Below, one piece after another: positions 43,655-54,856 of a stretch of DNA of 64,000 nucleotides. Position numbers and translations under genes: made by a program. The notes beneath the pieces are model-generated. The model was not told the DNA's origin. It saw only the letters and a list, made by a program, of their open reading frames with translations, and made no database searches. The stretch comes from Prostheceraeus crozeri. Taxonomy: Eukaryota > Platyhelminthes > Polycladida > Euryleptidae. Position 1 is the stretch's first letter. Each line of letters starts with the position of its first letter. The stretch lies in NCBI GenBank assembly GCA_907163375.1, contig CAJQUW010005558.1, forward strand, positions 124,001-188,000, in the 5' to 3' direction.

Positions 43655-46567
43655 GTGAGTAGGACTATACAGTGTGATGCTGCATTCCCACATTACGACA
43701 TGAAATCTCATTTATTGTGTAATGCACATTATGTAAACGCAACATTTTATGTATGTTTGCATAAACAGCCTATGATGTCCCAGCAAAAACACTGCGCGAA
43801 ATGCAGGCCAGTTTTAGATTAGACCTACTCGAACTTTCTATGCTCGCAACTACTTGGAATTGGATCAAAAAGGAAAATTGCACTTGAAGTAAGGTTCTAT
43901 GCTATCAGAAACTTCAGTTTTTTATAAACTGATGTAGAAAGGCATGATAATCAACTAAAATATAAAGTCTGAATTTCGTTGGATGAAAGCAAGCTTTTCT
44001 GAGCATCCATAGAGTGAACACCGCACATGATTTATGATTAATGCTCCAACAGATTTTTTCACTGCTTGCACTTGTCGACAAGGCTACAAAAAGAACAACT
44101 GAATGTGACTGAAATTGGTATCGAGTGAGCAGACAGCTATTTTAGCGGTTATGTATTTACAAGCTGCAAAGGCTGATTAAGATATCTAGTTTTCTCAGTA
44201 CGTATTTAATTATCAATACAAAAGTCATGATGATCATTCCCAATTTACTGATTTACAGTGACTTTTGATGCTTATGTTGACGTGCGATTTAATAGAAATT
44301 AATTATCAGTGTAATATACATATATCAATAATATAATTTTATAACATTATGTATCAATGTGACAAGCATGTTATTGAACATCTTGGTCAAGTCGATTCGC
44401 GCACTCGACTCAAATCGACATTTTCGGGTGCTCGTGGGTCTGTAGATGCTACACAATCTCCTCTAAAATATAAATACATTAAATGATCAGATAATTGAGC
44501 GAAGAAATCCCTGGGAATACTTGAATCAAGGAAATACACTTTGATCAGAAATTACCACGTTTAATGATATCTCTCTTGCACATGGTACCTCGTCTGAAAG
44601 TTTTCCTACTTACGCAGTATCTCCTGCCATTGAACTAGTCCAATATCTGCAATACTGTATGTATTACGCGTTTTCTCTGCACCTTCCAAATAGCTTGCTG
44701 TGACTTGCAAAGTGAGAATTAGATTAAGATGTTATCATTATCTTGCATCCGAGTCCAATGGGGCGACTTCTTATTGAATTGCTTTGGAATAACTGTTTAA
44801 TAATACAAAGTTGTTGATTAATAGAGCCTGCAAAACCATTGCATTTGAAGTACATTTTATATTTGTAATGCCTCAATGTGCTCATATAAGCTCGATAGGA
44901 GTTGAAGCACATATTGCATTATTGCTGATAGCTTCATCATTGATTGTCTGGTCTGGATACTGGATAAAGTAATATATCGTGCACTTGCACATGTTTCGGC
45001 GCCGAGAGTGCGTATTCCACTGCAGATGCGATGTCGGACGGAAGCATGTGCTCCCTTTCTTCGAACATCTTCGCTGCCGCTTCTTCTCCAACATTGAGGG
45101 CGAAGATAGGTGTTTTGACAACTTCTGGACAAATTTCCGTGACACGAATTGAAGACTTCTCAGCCAGTAGCTCCTGTCGCAAGCCTTCAGTCAATGCTTT
45201 GACAGCATGTTTTGATGCACAATACATCGCACGATCATACCAAATGACATGAGCTAGAATACTGGAGATATGGACAATGTGCCCATCGTCAACTCCCCGA
45301 CTTCTCATTGATTGAAGTGCCTCTCGAGTGCAGATCGATAAAGCCAAGACGTTGAGGTCGAGTATCTCCCTCCATTCTTTGGTGATGCCCTTTGATAGAG
45401 GTGTTCTGGTGCTCCGTCCGGCGTTATTGATGCAAATGTCAACACCTTCAAAGTCACTGTTGTTGATCTGCTGAAACATATCAAGAATTTCATCTTCCTT
45501 TGTAAGATCACATTTGATAGCCATCAGTTTCCCTGTCGAGGATTGATTGACCTCATCAGCAATGGTTTGAATCATTTCTACTCGTCGTGCGCACGCTGCG
45601 ACATTGAGTCCGTGGTTGAGAAGATTGATGGTGATTGCTCTCCCAATACCTGACGATGCGCCAGTCACCAGAGCAGTTCTTCCTCGCCAGCGGTCCATTC
45701 TGTGTTGGCTTGACGTGAGGTTGTGTGTCATTAAACAATCACTACTGATCTTCAAATCTCAGGATTCTCTCTCTGGTAGCTATCAAATTTAACAACAATG
45801 ACAATCTCGACAGCGTCCTTCAATTAGTCGCATGAAAAATGGTAGCACTGATAGCAAGAGCGTCCTCTAACCTCGATGACCACAGGTTGCTTTCTGACAG
45901 TGCTATTGCGCGGATTGAATAACATTGACAATGCTGACAGTATCTATCAGTTAGTCACAGATAAAATGTACGTGAATGAATAATGATATCACTGCGTTTA
46001 GCGATCGAAACCATGGGTGCAACTCTAGTGAATCGTGTGATTGAAAACATTGCTATTTGATGAAGTGACAGTAATGTGTGGATAGATTACAATGACAACA
46101 TTTTTGACTTCTATTTATCAGTTTACTGGTAGATGATGGATGTTATCTAGCATCAATGATTAGTGAACTCATTTTGTGTCCTCAAGAGTTGAATCATCAT
46201 TTTGAAATGAAGTTATGGGTTAAGTGCTTCGTGATTTTTCTGTTAGTCAAATGAAGTACAAGTACAGTCATTGACTGATTTGACAACTCATCCGAAATGA
46301 GAAATAAATAACGAGGCAACTTAAATGAACATACCCTAATGCCTTACTACTACCAAAGACTTGCAAGTAAGAAAGAATTCAAAGTAAAAAGAGCGACAGA
46401 AGCTAAAAGGTGTCAGTAAAGTTGATTCCTGTATTGGATCTGCCTGGTCTGAGAACACAGTTTGAATATGACACAAACAAACGGTGTAATGCAATTTTCC
46501 TGAAGTAGAAATCTTAAAAATTGTTTGAGCATTCATTTCCTTTGCAATCCTTTTCTCTATCTTTCAG
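43655..46567 (+). other. Intron hosting an antisense SDR gene
   Basis: GTGAGT...TATCTTTCAG, 2.9 kb, phase 0. The minus-strand short-chain dehydrogenase lies wholly inside. The rest shows nothing assignable. Confidence 0.55.
44937..45698 (-). CDS. Short-chain dehydrogenase/reductase, DHRS11-like, single exon
   Basis: The enzyme is a cytosolic NADP(H)-dependent short-chain dehydrogenase of the DHRS11 type, which reduces keto groups of steroids and other carbonyls in the family. I chose the ATG at 45698 because MDRWRGRTALVTGASSGIG matches the family start exactly; an in-frame ATG at 45755 would add 19 residues. Landmarks are TGASSGIG (cofactor loop), CARR (NADP preference), CDL, NNAG, the catalytic Ser in HISSILAH, YCASK (Tyr and Lys), and CPEVVKT where most members have PGxVxT. 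At 253 residues the length is normal and no break is seen. The absence of introns could mean a retrogene. It lies antisense within an intron of the plus-strand gene. Confidence 0.9.
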   Translation of the reverse strand: MDRWRGRTALVTGASSGIGRAITINLLNHGLNVAACARRVEMIQTIADEVNQSSTGKLMAIKCDLTKEDEILDMFQQINNSDFEGVDICINNAGRSTRTPLSKGITKEWREILDLNVLALSICTREALQSMRSRGVDDGHIVHISSILAHVIWYDRAMYCASKHAVKALTEGLRQELLAEKSSIRVTEICPEVVKTPIFALNVGEEAAAKMFEEREHMLPSDIASAVEYALSAPKHVQVHDILLYPVSRPDNQ

Positions 46568-47311
46568 ATGATCTCCGTAATCGTCACTGACATCAAACAT
46601 CCAGCGATCTATACTGTGAAAGAATCTATGAAGATTTCGGACCTTATCGATCATTGGATCAAAGATGTTTATGAAGGCGATCTGAAGTATTTACCACACA
46701 TCGTCTCGGCTGATGGCGTTCCTCTCGAAGATCAAATTTGTGTCCTAGACATCCCCCTCGGACAGATCGGTACTCGAGTTCTGCGCGTCGTCAATAAAGA
46801 CTTGATCACGGTGCACGCGCCTGCCGTGACTGAAATGGAGGCCAAAGATATCCAACTCTCAATTTATCCATTCTTTACTGGTCGTCAAATTCACGATGAA
46901 GTAGCGAAGGAATTGTCCTTGAAATCATCGGAATTCAGACTGAAGCGTTCGATGGATAGCTCATCTGTAAATGTGGCTGATAGTGAGACCCTCCATGCTC
47001 AAGGAATATCCCCTGGATCCAAACTCGTCTTAGAGTGGAGCCGTCGCGGCACTGTCCATTGTATTTCAAGGACACGGCGTTGGACGCGCGAGGTATTGTT
47101 CTTTCCTGATCAGACAGTAGAAACTGTCATGGAACCAACCAGTTCATCCAAAAATCAGCGGATATTAATCGATGGCCAAGTCATAAATGTTGATCCGGAA
47201 TTACCACTGAGCGAATCCAACATTTATTTCTCTGATAAACAATTTGAAGTAACAATTGAATTACGTGAACCAGTGATTTTGGACATGAAATGGAGTGAAA
47301 AGATGGTATTG
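46568..47311 (+). CDS. Internal exon encoding three ubiquitin-like segments, unrecognised gene
   Basis: The acceptor TATCTTTCAG is followed by 248 codons in phase 0 and the donor TTG|GTAAGT. The frame begins ISVIVTDIKHPAIYTVKESM. I see three successive stretches of roughly 75-85 residues with the beta-grasp rhythm. The second ends SETLHAQGISPGSKLVLEWS, like the 'L-x-x-x-G-I-x-x-G-S-x-L-x-L' end of ubiquitin-like domains. The first ends GTRVLRVVNK and the third begins after TVHCISRTRRWTREV. The fold is my inference. The ATG at 46568 sits directly on the acceptor and is probably internal. Downstream exons are not identified; a Penelope-derived inverted repeat occupies the next intron. Confidence 0.65.
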
Positions 47312-47759
47312 GTAAGTTATAGTTTCCTTGTACGATTTTGAATGTAAAACCTTTTTCGTCGATTTCAACACTATCTGAGCCGACGTCTTGAAATTATAGT
47401 TATTTACACAACAAGTGCAAAGTATCCAGCTTTATTGCATTTTTTGAGATCAACATGTCTATGCACGAGCCCGAAGGGCGAGGGCATAGTTTGTTGATCG
47501 AGAAAAAATAAGGCCACTAAATTCATTTGATAAAATTAAAAACTAATTCTTGCACAATGCATTTCGTCCACTCTTATTCAAGTGCAAACATGGACTAACT
47601 ATAAAATACAAAATCTGAAATCATATACTTTTACAGTAATAAATCTATGAATGAAATTGAGAGCATGCAAACCTATAATCTAGTAGACTTAATAGATATG
47701 AACTAATAACAATTGAGTAAATAACCTAGATATTAGAAGAAGCAAAACAGAGACTAAAG

Positions 47760-48491
47760 CTACCAAGGTAAGTAAAGGGTGGAAATAAAATCTTTTTGTG
47801 AACACAAGTCGGGATTCTCGCGCAAAATGACGAGAGACTCTGTGATTCCTAATGTGTGTTTGTTGTTGATGTGGTACTTAATGCTAAAATTATTCAAAGC
47901 AGTTTGTCTCTCGTTGTTACAGACTTGCAAATGTCTTGTGATGCTGCTAGCTGGAATTGCAGTGGACCTTGGTGGACATTTTAAAGGGTTGGCTAACCAC
48001 TTTGGAAGGTGTTCCGAAACTCTCTCATTCAGACATCTTACCGTCTTCCCAACGTACTTGCTTCCACAGGTACAATGAAATTGATAAATTACATTTGATG
48101 TGGAGAAGAGCGGCAATCTATCCTTCAGAGAGCGTATCGGAATCCTTCGTGTAGTGAAAATCACTTGCAAACGAACACTAGGAAATACACTGAATGTTTT
48201 GTTGAAGCTATTTCTAAAAATCAACGCACTTTTGTCTCCAATGAATGGAAGTCTTAAGAATATTTTCTTCTTTTCAGGTCCATACACATCTTCTCTCACT
48301 GACAACTCTTTTATTGAATGTTTATCGAAAAATGACTCAGGATACCCATTTAATCGAAGTGATCTTTTAATGAAATCCAATTCTTCTTTCAAGGTATCAG
48401 AGGAACAAATTCTATGCGCCCGATATGTTAGCGTCTTAACCAAGCCAATTTTGTATTGCTTTGGTACAAAACTGTGAAAGTTTGTGTACAA
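47760..48491 (-). pseudogene. Penelope-like element endonuclease region, left copy
   Basis: A 243-codon frame reads KTLTYRAHRICSSDTLKEEL, then FIGDKSALIFRNSF and SNVIYQFHCTCGSKYVGKTV, with RCLNERVSEH. The last is the GIY-YIG nuclease (Y-x-F-x-C-x-C...Y-V-G-K-T...R-x-x-E-H) unique among retroelements to Penelope-like elements. The upstream 'RAxxICS' stretch belongs to the end of their reverse transcriptase/linker. The reverse transcriptase core is not present, so the copy is 5'-truncated. Confidence 0.88.
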
Positions 48492-48566
48492 ACCACTCCA
48501 TGTTGGTTTTCTATAAATTGAAAGTTTGGGTGTGTTATCAAGTCGTTTGGATATTAAGACATCTAA

Positions 48567-49097
48567 ATGTATGGACCTGAAAAGAAGAAAATATTCTTAA
48601 GACTTCCATTCATTGGAGACAAAAGTGCGTTGATTTTTAGAAATAGCTTCAAAAAAGCATTCAGTGTATTTCCTAGTGTTCGTTTGCAAGTGATTTTCAC
48701 TACACGAAGGATTCCGATACGCTCTCTGAAGGATAGATTGCCGCTCTTCTCCACATCAAATGTAATTTATCAATTTCATTGTACCTGTGGAAGCAAGTAC
48801 GTTGGGAAGACGGTAAGATGTCTGAATGAGAGAGTTTCGGAACACCTTCCAAAGTGGTTAGCCAACCCTTTAAAATGTCCACCAAGGTCCACTGCAATTC
48901 CAGCTAGCAGCATCACAAGACATTTGCAAGTCTGTAACAACGAGAGACAAACTGCTTTGAATAATTTTAGCATTAAGTACCACATCAACAACAAACACAC
49001 ATTAGGAATCACAGAGTCTCTCGTCATTTTGCGCGAGAATCCCGACTTGTGTTCACAAAAAAAAGATTTTATTTCCACCCTTTACTTACCTTGGTAG
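48567..49097 (+). pseudogene. Penelope-like element endonuclease region, right copy
   Basis: A 176-residue frame is nearly identical to the left copy from the YGPEKKKIFLRLPFIGDK segment on, with the same GIY-YIG motif and CCHC-like finger context. It lacks the first part of the left copy's frame. Its orientation is opposite, forming the hairpin. Confidence 0.88.
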
Positions 49098-49351
49098 CTT
49101 TAGTCTCTGTTTTGCTTCTTCTAATATCTAGGTTATTTACTCAATTGTTATTAGTTCATATCTGTTAAGTCTACTAGATTATAGGTTTGCATGCTCTCAA
49201 TTTCATTCATAGATTTATTACTGTAAAAGTATATGATTTCAGATTTTGTATTTTATAGTTAGTCCATGTTTGCACTTGAATAAGAGTGGACGAAATGCAT
49301 TGTGCAAGAATTAGTTTTTAATTTTATCAAATGAATTTAGTGGCCTTATTT

Positions 49352-50042
49352 ATTTATAAACTGAGTAAAGGGGAATCATTTTTTAAAGATCGAGAAAAAT
49401 GCAATTAAGCTGGATATCTTTGCACGAGTTCTGTAAGTAACTTTATATTTCACAGAACTACCAGTATCTATGAGCATGATCCTTAACATGATTTGAAAAT
49501 CAAACCAAAGCAATTTTGAAATCAGATAGCCTGCTTCTCTGTCCATTGTACATGCATTTCTATGCAAATTCTATGCATGATTTTCGTTGTAGAGGATGAA
49601 AAACTTTCTATGTGCTAATGTATTTCAATGAAGGAGTGCAATAAAGACTGTTTATTGCACTCTTTGAAATTTATGCACACTTTGGAAAGCATAAACTATA
49701 TTATGGAAGCAATAATCATAGAGATTATAGCACTGTGAAATATAAATGAATTATAAATACCACAATAAATCGAGATATATGACATTATCTCTCTGCCGTA
49801 ACATCTCTATTAATTTCTTTGTTGATCATTTTATGTGTGTATCAAAGTTACATTATTTTGATGTATTTGAAAGATATCTGGAATTTATGTGAATATATCA
49901 TTTCATGCCCTTGAGAAGCCTGCACTGTGAAATATAAAAATCTATCAATTATTGCAAAATTTTATAGAAATTTTAGGCCAACTAACTTGAGGAGGACTTC
50001 GATGTTTGAGATGGATTTATGATACAAAGTAGACTAGACCAT
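49352..50042. other. No assignable feature
   Basis: A diverged stretch around 49390-49440 (CGTGCAAAGATATCCAGCTT on the minus strand) matches 47415-47440 beyond the high-identity arm. The inverted duplication may therefore once have been longer. Nothing else is recognised. Confidence 0.45.
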
Positions 50043-50076
50043 GCCATAGAGTAGGGATATAGGTAGAGTGTCGACT
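50043..50076 (+). repeat. Solitary terminal repeat copy of the 51416-53616 element family
   Basis: CCATAGAGTAGGGATATAGG then TAGAGTGTCGACTC matches the left terminus of the element at 51416/52807 almost base for base. No matching right end was found nearby, so it is a fragment or a solo end. Confidence 0.6.
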
Positions 50077-50361
50077 CAAAAAAGTATCTGTTTACAGTGA
50101 AAATTTCTCAATAATTACACCTTTTCCAGTTCATGTATCGAATCGCTAAATTCAATGTTAAGATTACTCAGATCAACAATTGTTCTTCAATTCAGGCATT
50201 CAATTTCTAATTTCTGCTGTCATGAATCTCATTTCAAGTATACAATTTCTCATTTCTATTGATTAATTGTTGACGACAGAGACAAGTGAAGTCGCATATC
50301 GCAATTCATGAATAATATTCGCAATTCATTGATAGATATATAAAAGCCAATTTAGCTCCGC

Positions 50362-50695
50362 ATGTCGACTGATTATTTTGCTAATTTGCTTCACAACGCT
50401 GCCTCAGACGCTATCCTTCAGGCAGGTCACTCCTACCGGTTCCAGCCGGCATATTCGCCGTTTCTGAATATTTGTGAAGGTGCATTCAGCATAAGGAAAG
50501 CGGAGTTCAAGAAACTGATGGCGGAGACAAGGCACTACCTGCTACAGTAGACCCATCAACAACGAATAGCCACTATGATGCAGTTGGCAGAACAATCTAT
50601 CAGTTCGGTTACGTACGTGAAAGTTTGTCGACTTTATCAGCATATGTTGACTCTTCTTCCATCTTGCATGGCAGGTGATGACATCAACCATGAAT
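50362..50695 (+). pseudogene. IS630/Tc1/mariner-superfamily transposase C-terminal relic
   Basis: The frame NLLHNAASDAILQAGHSYRF then QPAYSPFLNICEGAFSIRKA matches the end of a DDE transposase, where the last catalytic Glu lies in 'P-x-Y-S-P-F-L-N-P-I-E'. Here the box reads SPFLNICEGAF. After one in-frame stop at 50548-50550 the same frame goes on as THQQRIATMMQLAEQSISSV and CRLYQHMLTLLPSCMAGDDI. The N-terminal half is absent. Confidence 0.65.
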
Positions 50696-51424
50696 AAATT
50701 AATAATGCACATCGTTTTATAAATACATGAATATTTGGATTATTTTTTGCTGTTTTGTGCGAGATAGAAATAAGGATGAAAGATAGATGGATGCAGGATA
50801 TGAGAGGTGCATGCACATGTGCAGGTATAAATGAATAAAAAGATGTCCGTTGAATCTAAGCAGCATCTTTGATTGAAAACTAAATGAGCTTAATGAAATT
50901 TATTGAGCTCAAATGTAAAGAAAGCATTTTCGACAACAGCAAGGTATTTCCTAAAAACGAAAAGTATCAGTATTTGTATGTCAGCGAATAATGCAACGCA
51001 GCAACTGGGATACAGTCAATTTTCTTTCAGAAAGATCAAGCATTTACATTTGATTATAGTTTATTTATTATCGTTTTGATAATTCTATAATTGAATTGAA
51101 GTAAATCTGCGAAGTAATCTTACATCTCAGTTCATTAATGTATAATCTCAAATCAAACCACAGTTTTATCTTTGATTTGAGATAATTAACGATTGAATGT
51201 CGCATTCTTATACTTGAAATGGAAAAGGTGTAGCAAGATTACAAATATATTCCTGAAAACTATCCCGGGTACCTCTTGTAGTAGGCCTATTTCATGTGTC
51301 CTCATCACCTGTATCAACAGCGAACTCAACTCGACACCTATCCAGCTGTATGTTCATATGTCAGGTTTTTGTAGTATGGAGTAAGGAGCGACTCAATTGC
51401 CGTTTAATGCCTACTCATGGAGTA

Positions 51425-52804
51425 CAGTACGCGACAGCGAGTTTGCATGAAGATGATACAAAGCGTTAAACTTGTCTCATCAGCTTTCTATGACACAAGA
51501 TCTAGTTGAAATGACTTCTTGATTACATGTTGATGAACGATCGACTAGACATAATAGATATCTATTATTTAAAATTCAAACTCGAACAAAGCACAGACAC
51601 TCCGCTATTAAGACACAATCACAATGAGTGAGCGCAACGAAAGGCGATTACAAGTTATCACTCTATACAGCCACACATCAAAAACTCATGATGAAATAGC
51701 CGCTGATATTGGAGTGAATCAATCAACTGTCTCGAGAATTATTAAACGATATGAAGAAAGTGGCGGATACAAAACCCGATATGAAAATTGCGGTGGACAG
51801 AATAAGAAATTCTGTGAAAAAGACCTGCGACATCTTCGATCACTGGTTATGAAATCGCCAAGATCCACATCAGCTGATATTCACGAGGCCATGGGAGAGT
51901 CTGCTGAGGACGTGAGTCTTCGCACAATTCAAAGAGCCCTCCACGAAGCCTGTTGCTCCGTCAGAACACCCCAGAATAAACCATATCTTTCGCCATTGAA
52001 CATTGAGAAGAGATACGCATGGGCTCTGGAGCACTCGTCGTGGACCGTTGACCAATGGAAGAATGTTTTGTGGTCAGATGAAACCATAATTGAAGCCAAC
52101 GATGGGTGTCCTCGCTTCGTACGTGTTGTAGACGGTTATCCATTGTCTGAGGAGCACTTCAAGACTTCAGTGAAGCATCCTACAGTGATGTTCTGGAGTT
52201 GTTTCTCGTGGTATGGGACTGGGCGAGTTCATGTCGTCGACGGAGTCTTGACAGTGACAAATACATCGAGCTTATCGTCGACGGAAGACTCGTTCAACAA
52301 CTGAGTGAAACATTTCCTGACGGTAATGGAATTTTCCAACATGACAATGCACCTTGCCATATGTCCAAGAAATCAATTGCACATTTCAACGGAAAAGGTA
52401 TCCAGCTCTTGAGGTGGCCGCCTTCTTCACCGGATTTGAATCCGATAGAGAACCTTTGGGCCATTGTCAAGAATCGCCTGCGCAAATATCAGGCCAGAAG
52501 TAAAAGTGACATCATCAAAAGCTTTAAGGTATGGTACCATGACCCTGACTTAAAAGAAATACGCCAAAATCTCGTAGCGTCGATGCCAGAGAGAATTGAT
52601 GCTGTCGTGAAGTCCAAGGGACATCACACAAAATTCTGATAAACCCTGCAAGAGGTGCTTTTAAAGTAATTCAAGAATAATTTTTGTTAGTTTCATCATG
52701 AAATGTTCACTAGTTGCAATAATTGATGATTTGATGACAATAATAAACGAGTGATTGAAAATCCACCATTTTCATCTTTCATGCAAACTCGCTGTCGCGT
52801 ACTG
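51425..52804 (+). mobile_element. Tc1-like DNA transposon, 1,380 bp, near-intact
   Basis: Perfect 27-bp inverted terminal repeats begin CAGTACGCGACAGCGAGTTT. They are flanked by TA on each side (51423-51424, 52805-52806), the Tc1/mariner target. A single transposase gene fills the interior and is broken once. Intact termini and few lesions suggest recent activity. The insertion site is the TA inside the terminal repeat of another element (51416-53616). Confidence 0.93.
51624..52639 (+). pseudogene. Tc1-like DD34E transposase, one frame break
   Basis: The N-terminus has a helix-turn-helix (HDEIAADIGVNQSTVSRIIK) and a second DNA-binding domain. The catalytic triad is VLWSDET (Asp), FQHDNAPCH (Asp) and SPDLNPIENLW (Glu), with 34 residues between the last two, i.e. 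DD34E. The length, about 338 residues, is normal for the family. The only lesion visible is a one-base frame change near 52247, where the first frame gives GVLTVTNTSS and the correct one gives LDSDKYIELIVDGRLV. Start is the ATG at 51624. Confidence 0.9.
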
Positions 52805-53681
52805 TAGGGATATGTAGGTAGAGTGTCGACTCAAAAAAAGCTTATGTATAAAGTGAAATTTTTTTATATAAAAAGATTCAGTTTTTTTGCAGAGATTACG
52901 TTCCCATGGTCCAAAACATTATTTGAGAAGTTTTAAAAAGTCAAAATTTTGCCAATTTATATACTACCGACATGACGCCCCTTTATAAGTAGTATGAAAC
53001 AAATGGGATATCAAAAGGAATGAATATTTGATAATAAGCACCCTAACTAAGCGGAAATTAAGCTGATTATCAAGGGAATTTCATGATCCGTATTATAATG
53101 GAAGTCTTCGTGAAAAAGTCGCGATATTATTCGTGCTTTCTTGGCTGAAATCTCAAGTTTTTAATTCAATTTTCATCGGCATGATTTTATGATTCGCTAA
53201 ATTCATGTTTCATTTCTTGAATCTGAATAGTGATGTGGACCCATTTAGATCTTTCAAGGTTAATTGAAATCATTGTCTTTGAATCTGTTATTTTGCTCTA
53301 CCAGTGGCAGGTTGCCTGTGATGATCACGCTTAAGAAAATACTCTTGAAGTTGAGCATGAAAGTAATAGGAACCTATCGAATTGCTAATTTAACAAATAT
53401 TAAATCTTCAAGGCTGTCATGAGAATCTGTGAAATACCATCATTCCTTCTGCATTACAATCATGATCACTCAATTGCAAAAATTTGCATATCTCACATTT
53501 GGTAACAATTGCCAACTGTATCCCCGTCGAGTTCATTTAATAAATTCAAAAGTGTATACACATTGGGGATTTAATAAATGCGGAGTTACCACTCTACCTA
53601 ATACACCTACTCTATGAATCCTGCTGTCTTAATTATTGATCTGTATTTATTTATAAACGACTTCGTTTAGAAAAGCGCGTA

Positions 53682-53935
53682 TTATGTCTTGAGAGACTTA
53701 AAAGCCTGAGAGAACATGCAAATTGCAATGACATGATCACCAAGAGCAAGCACAGACAGCGTTTCTAGCTTCGTTTGAAAGTATTCGGGAGTTGCAGTCC
53801 TGAATGGAAGAAGGAGAGAGAGAGTTCCACCCAAAGGGCGCAACGGTAGGTTTTCCGGAACACTCCGGAATAAATATTGTATGAAATCCTTTGGGTCCTG
53901 AGATTCTTCCAAAACTTCAATAGCTAGACAGGGAT
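53682..53935 (-). CDS. Candidate terminal exon, minus strand, unrecognised
   Basis: A minus-strand frame from about 53935 reads PYPCLAIEVLEESQDPKDFI, QYLFRSVPENLPLRPLGGTL, SLLLPFRTATPEYFQTKLET and LSVLALGDHVIAICMFSQAF before a stop at 53682. Stops lie just upstream in this frame, next to a possible acceptor (TTTCAAAG). It could therefore be the last exon of a spliced gene. I do not recognise the protein, and the acceptor is weak. Confidence 0.3.
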
Positions 53936-54856
53936 ATGGAGGCTTTGAAATTTATCATATTCCGAAATAAGGAATGCTAATACTAGATGAAAGTAGTGTT
54001 GTTGCTTAATGAAGACATCTTTTTCATCGTAGACGATAGATAACTGATCTGTTTCCTTTCAATTTAAACTAACTTTTTTTAATCATTTTTCAACTTTTCA
54101 ATTGTATTACTCTGATTGATCAAAAATCAGAAGAATAGAATAAATAGCATCTTCTACACTCAGCTCAGATTAAATGTCGATACAATAAGTGCTAGTATGT
54201 GTAAACATGCACGTCATTTTGATTACTTGCGTGAATGGATATCGGTTCTTTAAACAAAATCACTGGAGAAAAGTATTTGGAAATGGGGCAGAGAAGATAG
54301 TTGTTCACGGTGATTGGACGAATGAAATATGAACGTGCTTGGAAGACGGTACAATGTTTAACCATAGACTCACTGCGCAGCTATAATACTTACTAAGTCT
54401 GTTCATATTTCTGAAGGATAAAATGAAGACAATAACTCTGCTGTGAGCAATGTGAAATTCAATCATAATTAAATCAATGATCTTCAATTAGTCAGTATAT
54501 CAGCGTAGGTTTAAGGGAAAGCTTTATAAAGTCATACATGTACTTAGGCTACTAATTACAGTCATTGCAATAAAATATCGTTTCTCACTAATACCACACT
54601 TCTCATGGGCCCAGCAGAAGTTTTGGCCTATAGAAGAATATGTCCGCACAAAATACAGAGAATGCATTACTTTTACTTGATTCTACACTCTTAAAAATTT
54701 TGGTTTATGAAAAAACCATGTATGGTTTTATAGCTTTTCCTCGTAGGAGAACCAAATATGGTTTTACACAAACCGAACAAAAATTGGTTTCTTGAAAAAC
54801 CAACATGAAATGGTTTCACAAAAAACCAAATCGGGTTGTTACATATAATTCATCGA

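Larger units (their letters stand above)
47507..49351. mobile_element. Inverted duplication of a Penelope-like element end (GIY-YIG endonuclease)
   Basis: The left arm 47507-48286 and right arm 48569-49351 are nearly identical inverted copies of about 780 bp around a 282-bp spacer. Each arm carries the GIY-YIG endonuclease coding end of a Penelope-like retroelement plus its 3' region, reading outward from the centre. The left copy continues 5' into the spacer; the right copy is truncated there. Very high identity over the non-coding part means a recent event or gene conversion. It lies in an intron of the gene with the ubiquitin-like exon. Confidence 0.88.
51416..53616. mobile_element. MITE-like element (~820 bp) interrupted by the Tc1 insertion
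   Basis: The left end CATGGAGTA (51416-51424) continues after the Tc1 element as GGGATATGTAGGTAGAGTG (52807 on). The right end reversed is CATAGAGTAGGTGTATTAGG then TAGAGTGG, forming imperfect terminal repeats of about 28 bp. Without Tc1 the element is about 820 bp and has no coding frame. A second copy of its left end lies at 50043. No clear target duplication was found. Confidence 0.7.

Noticed and set aside
47779-49078. Frames opposite to the Penelope-like endonuclease copies
   Set aside because: They are antisense shadows of the two GIY-YIG coding regions.
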